Shown here: piece by piece, positions 8,901 through 20,790 of the stretch
Numbering within the stretch: the stretch's first letter is position 1
Layout: each line of letters begins with the position of its first letter
From: Whitmania pigra
Taxonomy: Eukaryota > Annelida > Clitellata > Hirudinida > Haemopidae
Assembly (NCBI GenBank): GCA_021613335.1
Contig: JAJTWR010000392.1
Span: 622,001-686,000, forward strand
Reading direction: 5' to 3'
Length of the DNA: 64,000 bases
Notes under the pieces: model-generated
What the model saw: the letters and a program-made list of their open reading frames with translations, nothing else
Told to the model about the DNA's origin: nothing
The model's database searches: none
Position numbers and translations under genes: made by a program

Positions 8901-11190
8901 GCCTGTAGTCCTTCAAGTTTGGAAGCTGATTGAGGTCATCAGAAAGCAATTGGGTGTATTTAGAATTGACAAGATTTAGCTAGATGACTCGAAGAGCTTT
9001 TGGGAATAATGTTGTTCAAGTTATAAGAAATAATGATTTCGTTTTTAATTATTCAAATAATTTATTCTTCCAATTAATTCAGATTGTGTCTACAATTCAC
9101 CATTCTAATATCATTTCAGTCTGCAAGATTTGAGTTATGATGATGACAATGACAATGAGGGGGAAGGTGGCACTCCACACTCAGAAAAGACTGGGTTCGA
9201 GGAAGACATGGACATCATAGCTGGAGATGGATCTTATGTAAGTAATAAGTAATTAATTATTTAATTATTATTAATTGGTTAGTTATTAAGTAATTGTTAT
9301 GTGGTGTTTTAATTGCTCACGTGGATGCATTAATTTCATCCTTTCAGAGTTCTTGATAATTGAAATGTCTAGTAATATTTTGATGATTAAATTGCAATCA
9401 TAATTAATAAATACCCGATTACCTGTTTTATGTATCATTTTTATTACACAAATTGCTGTATGGGTGTGCTTACATATTCATCACCATTTAATTATTTGTC
9501 GTCACACAACATGCATCTACTTCTTCAATTAAATTAGCATAAATTATTATCACCTATTAACCACTCTGCAGGAGATGTATGCCTCCAGTCCGATCCACCT
9601 GAGGTCAGAGAGTCCGAGATTGGTGAGAAGTCCGTTCGGGGGTCACCACCAGTTTCTTGCATCCCCAGAAATGTCACCCATCTCCAAGTTCAGCAGTGAT
9701 TCCTCACAGCTGCCCAGTAAGTGCTAATTAATATTCATAAATGTCAGCTTTTTGATTGGTCCACGTATTGTTGGGATGTGTATTTTGTCGTTACTTGTTA
9801 TTGTTGTCTTTATTGTGGTGTTATTTACTCATGCCAAAATCTACGAAGAGTTTACCATTTTAGCTCCTCTTAGACCATTAGACTTTGACCACCACACAAA
9901 AGTGTCGAATGAAGAGGCCACTTCAAAACGATTCCCTGGTTAATTCTTTTCTAACGAATATTGCAAAGGTTCACATCAACTAATCGTTTGTTTATTCACA
10001 GCATCCACTGTGAGGAAAATCGCTACTGTACCAAACCTGCTTCCTAAAGCCTTTAACATTCAGAAGCAGTTAATTCAAACATCTGACGAGACGGGTTGGT
10101 CTTAAAGTTCATGGCTGTTTGGATTTTTACTTATTTAATTATAATGTTCTTTTCAGAAGTTGATAATTGGATGTGCATTACTGATTTTGTAAAAATTGTA
10201 ATTATTACATTACATCTTTATGATTAATGTTATTAACATTATGTTTTCTCCCCATCGCTAGGCATTGAAAGCCTGGGCATCGAGGACCATGGGAAGTCCA
10301 TCGGATTCCATGATACCATGATGGACTTCGGGTCGACCCTGGGGGACACTCAGCATGCGGACACAGGGTATGCCTCAAACAACCTGGGGACGTCGAGCCA
10401 GTCAAACTTGACGAACCAATTCTACAAACTTTCTCAGCAGGACACGAGCGTGCTCTGTGACGGTTTCGAGGTCAAGAATCCTCACTATGGGTACTATGAT
10501 TATGATGGTCTATTTAGTTGATTTAGCTTTTAACTGAGTAATGAGCTCCATCACAGTTACTGAAGTTATGCACTTTATGTTTCTTTACTAAAATTTCAAC
10601 TTCCATCTTCGAAATTAATTTCACTGAGTCTCTCGAGTAATAATCTTTTATCAAAAGGGGCAGGATTTTAGTAGTAATTATATTAACAACTAAACTGAGC
10701 AGTTGAATATTAACGTGCATAAAAATAAATTTTTTTTATCGTGCCTCAGTATTATAATGCTTTAAGCTGTTCATTGAATGTTTACAGTTATGCCACAACA
10801 AAGCTGGATGGAGACCATTCTGGTAAGTTCTCACATGTTAAGATATTATTTGCTAACATTTGTTTTAACCTTAAAAATCACACTTCTAAATTTGTTTGTA
10901 AACTTCTCGTTGCAAAAACACAGTTATGTGGGATTCCATTGCTCATCGGGGATTGAACCAACGACCATGAAGCTCAAGAAAATGTCTTCCCACTCATTCT
11001 CATTGGGACACCTTTTGTTTTGTCTATAAAAGTTAACGTGCAAATGTTTTTTTCGACTACAGTTTTAAGGAGAAACAATGCGCAGCAGGACGGCAAGGTC
11101 TCGAACCACCACCATCACTCAGACTTCACACGCAGAAGGAGCAGATCCCAAGCGGACTCGAACCGTCCGAAATGTGATCGAATTTCCTAA
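5923..11190 (+). CDS. bora: Protein aurora borealis (Bora), Aurora A/Plk1 activator
   Basis: Thirteen exons join in frame to 549 codons: 5923-6216, 6538-6624, 6789-6883, 7062-7177, 7786-7878, 8116-8172, 8557-8713, 9120-9237, 9572-9716, 10002-10094, 10262-10490, 10788-10822 and 11063-11190. Bora binds Aurora A, helps it phosphorylate the Plk1 T-loop and so promotes mitotic entry. Bora family hallmarks are present in order: NPFETGILDSL, FSPNVFRVPTP, KFQWSIDDIAILRPTEID, AIDEYFSSQVIAPSPW, ISIPPNFDF and LSLRRKLFF. The N-terminal 98 residues before NPFE are longer than in vertebrates. The C-terminus is low-complexity, with HHHH and an RRRSRS patch. Exon 2 could start at 6538 or 21 bases earlier, both in frame. 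The ATG at 5923 is the first in the open exon. The start and the last two exons are the least certain parts. Confidence 0.88.
7321..7412 (+). repeat. Degenerate SINE copy in bora intron 4
   Basis: The segment shares the order ATGGTGAAGGCAACTGTCGT, then TGTCGTGTTCGCAACCCAGC and CTGCATTGCC with the better SINE copy at 49468-49662. The B-box-like GTTCGCAAC is one base from GTTCGAAAC. The right end diverges. Confidence 0.6.
7429..7471 (+). repeat. Short interspersed repeat, AGTGCCTTCACATCC family
   Basis: AGTGCCTTCACATCC followed by AAGACACTCAAAA is shared with 61584-61618; the copy at 50651-50690 is more diverged (GAGACACAATCAAA). All three are in introns. It follows the SINE-like segment here but not elsewhere, so it is probably a separate family or part of a larger one. 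Confidence 0.45.
8772..8905 (-). repeat. Degenerate SINE copy, minus strand, bora intron 7
   Basis: On the minus strand GTTCGCAACCCCGCCTGTGCC and, further on, GGCGCTACATAAATGAA match the B-box region and the 3' tail (GGCGCTGTATAAATGAAG) of the SINE at 49468-49662. The head is not well conserved. Confidence 0.45.
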
Positions 11191-11296
11191 TATGTGTGTT
11201 CGATGACCCTCGCCTTGTTCGTCCATTTTAATGTTGCATATTTTAATCAGTGTCTGCTCACTGTCATCAGGGATTTTATACTTTTATTCCGATTCA

Positions 11297-11302
11297 AATA
11301 AA
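11297..11302 (+). terminator. bora: Poly(A) signal AATAAA of bora
   Basis: AATAAA lies 107 bases after the TAA at 11188-11190. It is the first canonical signal downstream. The minus-strand SRSF7-like gene has its own candidate at 11632-11637 on the opposite strand, so the two genes converge here. Confidence 0.6.
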
Positions 11303-11631
11303 AAACAGATGCTGTAATCCCCATTTGTTGTAATGTATAATGCACCGAGAGACAGAGGTGCTTCTTGCAACTATTTATACTCCCTTCCAAGGACGATTGT
11401 GGCATCACAGGGACATAATTCAAACACCATCTCCTCAGCTTTAGACTAGGCCCAAAAAAGGAACAAGATCCACAAGACCAACCTGTGCCACTGTAGAAGT
11501 TGACTTGCAATAGAAATAAGTGGTGCAATGACAGCTGATTGCAATCAGAAAGTCCAGGTAACAAAAAATACTAAATTACAAAAGCAGCCTGAGACCAAAG
11601 CTAACACAAACCCACTCATTTAGTAGAGCAC

Positions 11632-11637
11632 TTTATT
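11632..11637 (-). terminator. Candidate poly(A) signal of the SRSF7-like gene
   Basis: The plus-strand TTTATT is AATAAA on the minus strand, about 400 bases after the stop at 12030. Another TTTATT lies nearer, at 11891-11896, so the true site is uncertain. Confidence 0.35.
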
Positions 11638-12029
11638 GACCATTTAACCCACAAAGAAAACACAAAATGTTGGGGTTCAATATTTACAAATATTGCCAAG
11701 ACAAGCTTGAAAGTGTTTTAGAATGATTGGAATTGAATGAAGATGGTCAGGATTCATGAAAGAACTCTAAGGTTAAAACTAATGAGGATACTAATGAGTA
11801 AAAGGGTCGTCAATTAATCAATCTCAAAATTAATTAAGACATCTGCAATAATAAATTAATAAAAAGCCATGTGCAAATCAGCAACGAATGTTTATTTGAA
11901 CAAGACAATGATGAGAGACATCAAGCATCCACACAGACAAAAATTGGATACAGTTTCTTTGTTAAATTAATTATTCTTATAAAAGTTTTCATCCCACTTC
12001 TGGGGTCCAGATGAACTTGCGACATGTCC

Positions 12030-13901
12030 TTAATTCCTTGACCTACTTCTCCTCGAGGAACGGACAGGGGACCTGAGATAAATTTGTGGGTCGTTACAAA
12101 AAAGGTAATGAAATGTGGATTAATCATTTCATTAAAAATTACTTCAAAACAACAAATTATGCCATTCTTATGGCTTATAATGGAATATTAATATATGCTT
12201 TGACTTGCAAGCTGCTCAAAGACGGCATAGAAGACATGCTGCTCCAGATAAATTACATAAAGCTCCGTAAGAAGTGATCAAGTGCAACTCAACTACAATA
12301 ATGGACCAGACCTAACTTGGCCACCCAAAACTTAGCAGCTTTAAAATAGAATAAAGTGAATGTATTCAAATTAATCTATTCATTAATCTATGCAAAGCAA
12401 AGGCACAGCAGGACAATAGAAGCAAAGTCAAGCTTGCTAAAAATACTCAGGCATACTCTAAAAATGGTGACTTGATGGCGAGCAAATCACGTCAAGCGGA
12501 CCATGTGCCAAACATGTGTCATAGATTCCAACAAACCAAATTAAGTCATGAATATTCAAGATGCTTCCTTACCTGCTGTAGCTCCGACTTCTGCTCTTGT
12601 TCCTGGATCTGTTCCACGACGGAGACCTGTCGAATCGACAAAGAGAAGGCGGCATCAGTCAACCACGTTTCAGACCTTTTTTGATCGTTACCAAACCGGT
12701 AAGAATTGTAATTTCCACAACTCACAAACTGTGAAGTGTCGGAGTAGTTTAGCGTAGGTTTACTTAGGAGATTGACGGATGCAGTTTGGCAGATGCCGAT
12801 GTTTACGAAGTTGCAGACCTACAGCGGTGCTTTACAGGTCCCGCTAAAACGTGGCCGCGCTCTGGGACAGCGTTTGGCGAACAAAATAGGCGAAGAACAT
12901 TAGGACGGTCTATGCGACCTTCCCAAGTGCCTGTCATACTTGGCCATTAGTGGCAGTTGAAGCAGAAACTGGTGAAGATGTTGAGTGGTGATAAGATGAT
13001 GAAGGGGGTGCTTTTATGAGGCTTACGACGATGTTTACCTAAAATTCACAGCCACATGTTCGTCAGAAGGCCAGGGCAAATTCATTTAAGTACAAAGTAA
13101 TCCAGTAATGCTCATTAATTTGCATACCACCAGCGCTTATTTGGCACATGCTCCGAAACATTACCTCTTTCTTCCAGAACTATCTCCCCTCCTGTTGTAG
13201 TCCCTTCCGTTGCTGCAGTCCCTACCCCGTCCGCTGGAAGACCTCGGGCAGTCGTAGGAGGCGTGACCGACGTCTCCACATATGTAGCACCTATCGCCAG
13301 AAGAGTTGTAGTTACGCCGAGGAGAGTCCCTACTCTTGTAAGGAGGATCTCTCCTGGTTCCACCAAAGCTTCCACCTCTGCTGAAGTTCTTTGGTCTTGA
13401 CTTTCCTGTTGCGTGCTCAACTCTGACCCTCACTCCACACAACGAACTGCAATTTTTAAGGATGTTAGCTTCTTTGGCAGAAATGATAATCTGGGTTATT
13501 TTTTTTTTACTTTTAATGTTAAAAGATGTTAAATGAGACATAAAACATATTTCTCAACAAAATCATAATAATCGAAAAATTGGTACGAACAAAATTATGA
13601 CAACTTTTGTTGTGTAAGTAAAAAAGATGGCACTATGGTCATGTTAACAAATAAAGTTATACAATCGACGAAATACACTATGATACATTTACCTGCCATC
13701 TAATCCTCTGACGGCATCCTGGGCATCCCTCGGATCTTCGAACTCAACGAAGGCAAAACCAGGCGGATTGCGAGCTACCCAGACGCTTTTTAGAGTGCCA
13801 TAATGTTCGAAAGCCCTCTCGATTTCTTTTTCGTCGGCATTTCTGGGCAGATCTCCGATATAAACTTTACATTCGGACACCTCGTTGCGATAACGCGACA
13901 T
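12030..13901 (-). CDS. SRSF7-like splicing factor (RRM, CCHC zinc knuckle, RS domain)
   Basis: Four minus-strand exons join in frame: 13901-13693, 13446-13165, 12626-12573 and 12072-12030. Residues ~10-80 form one RNA-recognition motif with RNP2 VYIGDLP and RNP1 GFAFVEF. A CCHC zinc knuckle follows ([14 protein letters not shown]), then an Arg/Ser tail ending RSRSRN. RRM plus one knuckle plus RS is the SRSF7/9G8 architecture. Such proteins bind exonic enhancers, recruit the spliceosome and shuttle in mRNA export. The length (about 195 aa) is slightly short for the family. The start is the ATG at 13901, giving MSRYR, like its paralogue at 19472. Intron 2 (13164-12627) could hold an alternative exon, as is common in SR genes, but none was identified. 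Convergent with bora; divergent from the metalloproteinase. Confidence 0.85.
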
Positions 13902-14518
13902 TTTGTTTTGAATCTAGAACGAGTCGGGCAACAAAGAAGGGTAACAATGCTGCGCCGAAGCTGCAATCGAGGAAAGCGAGGACAGCTAACAATTCAAAAG
14001 TGATCATTTCTCAAAAGTTGCACATTAATTTTGTTTCAACGTAATATATTTTTATTTAAATGGCATAAAATAACTTATATTTTAATTTTTGTTTCTAAGC
14101 ATTAATTCATTTTAGACTTTTTTTTCTCGACAGAGAAATATTTTAAAACCTTAATCAAACTTTAGATGATAATATCTTTAATTCTCTAATCTTGATTATT
14201 TAGTCATAAAAGCATGAGAAATCTTGTTCAGGGAGACCTGTCCCAAATTCCCCCGAACTTAGCTGACCACCCATGTTTTGCTTGTGGGTGTAATAGGAAG
14301 CAAGGTCTCGTGCTGTCTTATAAAATCCGGAAGGGCGTGAGATTGAGTATCCTCTAAAATAAGTAGAATTTCATGATTAACTCTCTTCATCTCATCAAAC
14401 CTGTTCACACCAAGGCAACCGTTGTTAGGCTAGGAGAATTCCCATTCACAAGAGTTTATAAATGATCAGTATTTCGCCTCATTTTGAATGTTTTGTTGAT
14501 GTAAAGAAGCAGCCAAAC

Positions 14519-16962
14519 ATGTGTAGATGTCTAATAAACATGTTTTTGATCCTTGCTGGTATTTCCAGTCAGTTTCCTGGGAAACAAGCTGCGCCAACCA
14601 CACGTCTGCATCTTTCCAAGCCGGGAGTTTTGAATGAAGATTTTGTAAAGGTGAGGAATTCTAAGTATTGAAAGCGCATAATATGTATTTAGCTAATGTA
14701 CTTACTAATTCATCGAAATACTTATTTAATGATCAATATTAAATATTCAAGAATTGAATATTCAGTTTAAGTTCTAAGAAATTACATCCGGATCAGATCA
14801 TTCTAAAGTCACATTGCATTCTGCCAAGATGTCTAAAATATGTTTGTTATGGCTTTGTCATATTGCGTCATATTTAAAACATTTAAAACGAATTTATTAC
14901 AACAATACAATTAATTAATAATAGGAATAATAATAATTAATTTATAAAGCGTTATGTGCATAGCATCATTATCAAGACCACGACTGAACATTAGATAGCA
15001 ATTACATTAAGTGATCAAAGTTCCTCTAATATAATTAATAAATGCACTATTTTTAGAATTATTTGATCACATTCGGCTACATGGATGAAGGTACAAATGG
15101 CAACGATGATGATATAGATCATGGAAAGACAGATTCATGGATAAAAGAAGGCATAAAAAGATTTCAAGAATTTGCACAACTTCCTAGAACAGGTTTGACA
15201 TAACAAACCCAGGCAAAGATTTATCAATAGAAAACCATTCACATTCTCAGAATAATACCTTAAATTACTGTTTTTCTGTCATTTGTTGTAGTTCTGAAAC
15301 TTTCTTTTTCTCACATTGGTAAATTATTTTTTGAATTGCAAAAGATTAAATAATTCAAGTGATTTAATGTAGAAAGTAATATGAATTTAAAAGTTTATAC
15401 TTCATCGAGCAATTTAAAACAAAACATGAACGAGTTCTTGACTTCAAAAAGCCATTAAAAAATGATCGAATGCGTTTAAAGGAACATCCCTATAAATAGA
15501 AAACTTCTTAAAACATATTATGTAATTAGTTATTATTATTACTTTAAGAGCAAACAATTAAAGTGTACTAATACAAACATACAAGTTATTTTACAAATGC
15601 AGACATTTAAAAGTGAAATATTTTATTGCAGGACAATTAGACGAGGCCACAGAAAAACTCATGAAATCACCACGGTGCCAAGTTCTCGATGTGCCAGACG
15701 GAACGGGGCAGAACAGGAGGAAAAGGTTTTTGGCGAGCAGTTAGTAGAAAATTTGTTCTGAGTTTATTTTGTGTGACCTTGGTGACCATGGTGACCTTAC
15801 TATGTTCCGTGCTTCTAAGTCAACTTCAAGTGAAAGTCATACGGAAATTTTATTCAGATTCGTGACCAAATGATGGATTTTATGACTGTTTTCAGTTTCG
15901 TGTGAAAGGGAACATATTGAAATAACATTTTTATGGAAATAATTAGCATAAACCCTTTGAGTTCTAAACGAAGCTTTGCTCCTTTGTTAAATTAAATATT
16001 TGAGGCATCAAAATTTTCATTTTGCCTCAAAAGCATTTCTTCAATTTTTAAAAATTAATTTGAACTTAATATAAAAATCGGAGTGAAGGTCAAACAATGA
16101 GAATTTGTTTTAAAAATATATTTTCTCCAATAAACTAAAACTAGAAACATGTTTAAAATGTACTAAAGCATTCAGAAATGATGAATGTGAGACGTTACGA
16201 CGAGCAAGCTATTTTGGCAGCTGCTCAACAATTCATACTAAAGAGAATTGGACGCTTAGCCAAAGAATACCGAGCATTTATTATACAACTAAGCAGAATT
16301 TAATGAGTTATTAGACTTTTATTTTAAAAAATGTTTTAGCTTTCATTTATTTAAGAGTGAGTTTAAAAACAAATAAAACATTGAAATAAATAAAATTGAA
16401 TGTACTACCACTTTTGGTCCGTAAGTAACAAAGTATTAAATCGTACTAACGACAAATCGTTATCTACAAATCCTTTTCTCAGGTAGGCGTTGGAAAAAAG
16501 CTCAACTGACGTTCAGAGTGCAGAACTACCCGAGCTCATCAGAACTTCAAGATAGAGCAATTGTTGACGAGTTGGTAGAAACCTCTATTAATGTGAGTTA
16601 TCTTTGCACTTACTTATGCTCACTCATGCTATTCAATTATTTATCCGTTCGTTCATCCATCCATCCATTCAGTCTGACTTGACTTTATTCCAGGATTGGA
16701 GAGAAGTGACACCATTGACCTTTTCCAAGGCCACGTCCAGCACCAGTGACCTAAATATCAGATTCGTTCCTACGATCATGGTGATGGTTTTCCATTTGAT
16801 GGAAGAGGACTGTTTGTGGGTCACACGTTCTTACCTGAATCAGGAGAAGTTCACCTGGATGATTCTGAACTCTGGACCAACGGAACCGAATACTACAACG
16901 ATGGTGCAATCACAAACTTTCATGTTATAACTTATTATTAATCATGAATTATAATGTCTTAA

Positions 16963-17015
<53 letters not shown>

Positions 17016-17942
17016 AGAACTTATAATTTTGTAAATATGTAAAAATAATGTGTATTGCATTATTCAGGCATCAATTTAAGGCAGCTGCTCACCCATGAAC
17101 TTGGTCATGCCTTGGGTCTTGATCATAGTAGCCTGCCTCAGGCTGTTATGTATGCATTTTACTACTACAGAAGGAACTTTTCACTTCATCCTGATGACGT
17201 CAGTGGAATAGAAAGCATATATGGTGGGTATTAACTAATTAGCGATCGCGAATTTTCTGATAATAAATTTTAATTTGTCCATGTTCTCCGCATATTTATT
17301 TAGTGGAATGAATGACAAAGTTAAATTAAAATTAAGTAACGCTTGAGAAATCGCTGTAACAATCAAGTACTTGAAACTATAGTTTTGAGCTTAATTACAG
17401 TACTTAATTATCTAGTACTTACTTACTTTTACAGACACCTACACTTCTTCTATTTTCACCATTTTGAGATGAGTTGGAAGAACACAACATTCATAAGCAT
17501 TACGAGCATTTTCCATTAACAATCGTGTCATCTAAATAGTGTTTACAATCAATGCAATAAATTTTTTAATGATTATTTTTTTTAAACACGAATTTAAGGA
17601 AAGAAAATTAAAGCTTCAACAACTTTGGAGGTTACTCCAAGGAAATCAACAAGTAAGATAACAGAATCGGCACCATACTAGACACAAAAACATTACGTCA
17701 TAAACGTTACATAAAGTTTTTGTTACTAATATTTTTTTGCATGACCGTTAACTTATCATTAACGGAGTGGAGAAATTACTAACCATTTGAACAATTATTT
17801 CCTATCAGGTGCGCTTTCTGGCAGACTTACGAGATCTACAATCACCAGCTTCCCTCAACAGAATTTGCTCACAACCACAAAAAATAATCCAAATAACAAT
17901 TCTTTTTGGAACAATTTTTTTAAATGGTGGAATTTGTTATGA
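14519..17942 (+). CDS. Matrix metalloproteinase without hemopexin domain (apparent frameshift)
   Basis: Eight exons: 14519-14650, 15057-15192, 15632-15725, 16487-16592, 16694-16903, 17068-17223, 17599-17652 and 17809-17942. They encode a hydrophobic signal peptide (MCRCLINMFLILAG), a prodomain (YLITFGYM, FQEFAQLPRTGQLDEAT), a cysteine-switch region (PRCQVLDVPD), a furin-like RRKRR site, and the catalytic domain with HELGHALGLDH zinc site and VMYAFY Met-turn. A Ser/Thr/Asn-rich tail ends the protein at about 340 residues; no hemopexin repeats follow. It should cleave extracellular matrix after secretion. Two oddities stand out. Exon 5 is one base short of the phase its neighbours need, with the shift near 16775 just before the conserved DHGDGFPFDG. 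The switch differs from PRCGxPD. The upstream in-frame ATG at 14462 would bury the signal peptide, so 14519 is preferred. Confidence 0.82.
16963..17014. repeat. (TTA)n microsatellite in the metalloproteinase gene
   Basis: About 17 uninterrupted TTA triplets lie in intron 5, 60 bases after the exon 5 donor. Confidence 0.95.
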
Positions 17943-18215
17943 CCGACTCGACAAGCTCCACTTTTTGCGTAACCTCGGGCATTCGACTAATCAGAAATTA
18001 TTATAAATCCTAATATATTTTTCTTCATTCATCGTCATAGCGATATATTTTAGAAAAACATTAATGGGTTAAATCTAATTTATCAAATGCCGACACGGCG
18101 CGAATTTAGGTAATTTTTGCTTTTCAACGTTTATTAATATTAACAACCGATGAAATCATTTCATGATCGAATCTATAGAATTTCCCTATTTTAATCTTCA
18201 CAACGCTTAAAACAA
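17943..18215. other. Tail-to-tail spacer between metalloproteinase and SRSF3-like gene
   Basis: Only about 270 bases separate the two convergent stop codons. It must contain both 3'UTR ends. No clear canonical AATAAA was seen for the metalloproteinase. Confidence 0.4.
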
Positions 18216-19472
18216 TTAACTCCTCGATCTTCTTCTCTTCGGAGACTGAACTGGAGACCTGCTACGAGTCCTGGATCTGTGAGAGGAAGGCGACCTGAAA
18301 AATAAAAACAAATACTTAGAACGCCGTAAGAATTAACAATTATAAATTATTCTATGAGCCGTTTCGATCATATTGACGTCTATAACTCACAAATCACGAT
18401 GCTAGTATGTAGGAGCGGACGACTGATCTAAGCAATGTGGTAGATGTTGCAGATGTGAAGACGACTAGTGACGAGACATAACGACGCCGATTGAAGACCC
18501 GACTTCAACTACTTTTCCGCGTGAAGTCATTGGAAGGTAGAGAATGAAGGTTGGGGGGTTTAGCTGAGGACGACCTCGAGGATGCTTACACCCCTGTTGG
18601 AAGCTCGTCTACTACGGTTGATTTGTAGAGATGCAGAAAGTCGAAAATTTACATTGCCCCTTAAAGTCTAAAATCTGTAGGCACGGAATGGTTTTAAGCG
18701 AGCCCAGTCTCTGCGCGTTATGGCGTCCAATGACGCTGATGTTGCGTTGAAAGATGATCAAAAAATCTTGCTTACCTTTTTTCTCCTCTTCTTGAGCTGC
18801 TTCTATCTCTCTTGTAGCTACTTCTTTGTGGACTCTCAGGGGTGCGACGGTTGTCCCTGCGAGACAAAGACCTGTCTCTTGGGGAGTCATTACGCTTCAA
18901 AGAATCATCACGTCTAGGTGAATCCCTGCGTCTCAGAGAATCATCTCGTCTGGGTGAGTCCCTGCGCCTTGGGGAATATTCTCTCTTACGAGAATCTGAA
19001 CGCCTCGGCGAATAACCACGTCTCGGAGATTCTCTGCGCCCGTAATCACGCTTCTTGAAATCGCCACCCTTGTTTTTCGAACCTCCTGTAGCGGGTTCTA
19101 CCCTCACCCTTGAACCACAGACAGAGCTAGATGAACAAAAATAATGTTAGTTAGACTTATAAGTTTCAAACTATCAACCTCGACTGCCTATTTCAATGTA
19201 AGTAAAATAGCGGTCATTGATCGTTTTAATAACTAGATATGAATTAAAAAAATTGCCTACCTTCCATCCAATCCTCTAATAGCATCCGTAGCATCTCTCG
19301 GATCGAGAAACTCGACAAACCCAAAACCGGGCGGGTTGCGAGCCACCCAAACATTTTTAATTGTTCCATATCTTTCGAATGCCCTCTCGATTTCCTTTTC
19401 ATCGGCGTTCTTAGGCAGGTTACCGATGTAAACCTTATTTTTCATATCTTCTCTGCTTTGAAAACGAGACAT
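18216..19472 (-). CDS. SRSF3-like splicing factor (RRM and RS domain, no zinc knuckle)
   Basis: Three minus-strand exons join in frame: 19472-19261, 19126-18776 and 18294-18216. The RNA-recognition motif has RNP2 VYIGNLP and RNP1 GFGFVEF and is very close to that of the SRSF7-like gene at 13901; both share EKEIERAFE and VARNPPGF. The next exon encodes CGSRVRVE and then a long run of RRDSPRR and RRDDSLRR units, and the last ends RRRSRS. The total is about 213 residues. Lacking a knuckle, it fits the SRSF3/Rbp1 class. Such proteins bind pre-mRNA and promote splicing and export. Intron phases after the RRM match the paralogue exactly. A 480-bp second intron (18775-18295) could hold a regulatory exon, but none was identified. 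Confidence 0.85.
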
Positions 19473-20782
19473 AGTTTTACTGTTTAATAACTTGTTCTTG
19501 CGAGCTAATCAAATGTGCGCTTCGAGTTTTTGAATATTATGTAGCGGATTTTCGTCCATGTCAACAATGAAAGATACTTAGACGTAATTTTTATTTTATT
19601 AAAAGTAATAAAGTTTTAATAAAAATTATAAAATAATTAATTTTATGATAATAAAATTTTTACATTTTAATAAACATATATTGTCGGTTTGTAAATAATT
19701 TCTGAACAATTTGAAAGACCAGCTTAACGTTACGTTATTGTTTAGTCATCAAAGTTTTTTATTTAAAATGCAATATAATATTTACAAACCAAATATTTAT
19801 TTGATAACTATTTGTCGTTCAAAATTTAATTCAAAACAATTTGATGAACGATTTAATTCAAAATTTTCATTTAACTCACTAAATTTCTCTTCTCTTGTCA
19901 TTTCCTTCTTAGTGATAATCACTGATTTCATTCGAACATTTCATCTTAAAACATTCGATCTATATTTTAAATAAACAATTCTGAATATCAACTTGTACAA
20001 ACAGCAGACAAAAACTTGCTTTCAGTCAGCAGAAACTTAAATAATGATAAAAGGCTAGTCTTTGAACTAGGTGCTAGCTTGTGTTAACGGAAAATCAAAT
20101 TTAATAAGCATTGCGAACTTAGAAATTATAATATTTGGAAATTAGTACTTTTCAATTGCTTTGTAAATAATGTATATATCAACTGTATTAGGAATTTCAG
20201 TTTGTAGACTTTAATTTGAATTGGCGGAATTGAATTACAAGTTTGCTTATTTTTTATATTATACTACTTTGTACAATAAATGTCTTTATACTGTACTACT
20301 GAGATTGATTTGTAAGGGACGCTTGATTGGCAGTGTGCCAAGTTTCTTTCATCAGTTCTCTTTCGAGGTTCGTTTCCATAACTATCAATTCTGATCGTAA
20401 CGAACTTAACCTAAAGACGAGATATCACGAAAATGAACGCTTACGTGCAAACAATCAAAATTAAGTTGATGCTATAGGAGAATCAGCTGCACAAGGAAAC
20501 TTGGTTCACTTTCCTGACCTCGTCGAGATGTGATACAGCCTTCGATGACATAGAAGAATGTGTCATCAGTGTCAATTTTGCGGAATGATTTCTTCGCGTT
20601 TCTTTGATGTGCGTTCTCTTTAGCGAGAGTTCAAGATCGTCAGAACTCCTTTTGCCTTTTCCAACGACGGCATATCATCAATCGTTTAATGACAAGGTGT
20701 TAGCTAAGATCGATTAAATGGATACAGGATTTAAAGCATTAAAGAACTGTGAAGTTAATGATTTCAGGAAGCAGGTATTCCA
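19473..20782. other. Intergenic, no gene seen
   Basis: This AT-rich stretch lies between the SRSF3-like start and the hAT element. The open frame at 19711-19974 is low-complexity Phe/Asn/Ile sequence without splice context and was not accepted. The proximal part should contain the SRSF3-like promoter. Confidence 0.4.
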
Positions 20783-20790
20783 GGGAGAAT

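Noticed and set aside
18295..18775. A poison exon in the SRSF3-like second intron
   Set aside because: SR genes often have one, but no exon with good splice sites could be pointed to.
19711..19974. An 87-codon plus-strand frame rich in Phe, Asn and Lys
   Set aside because: Its composition follows the AT-rich DNA, and no supporting features were seen.
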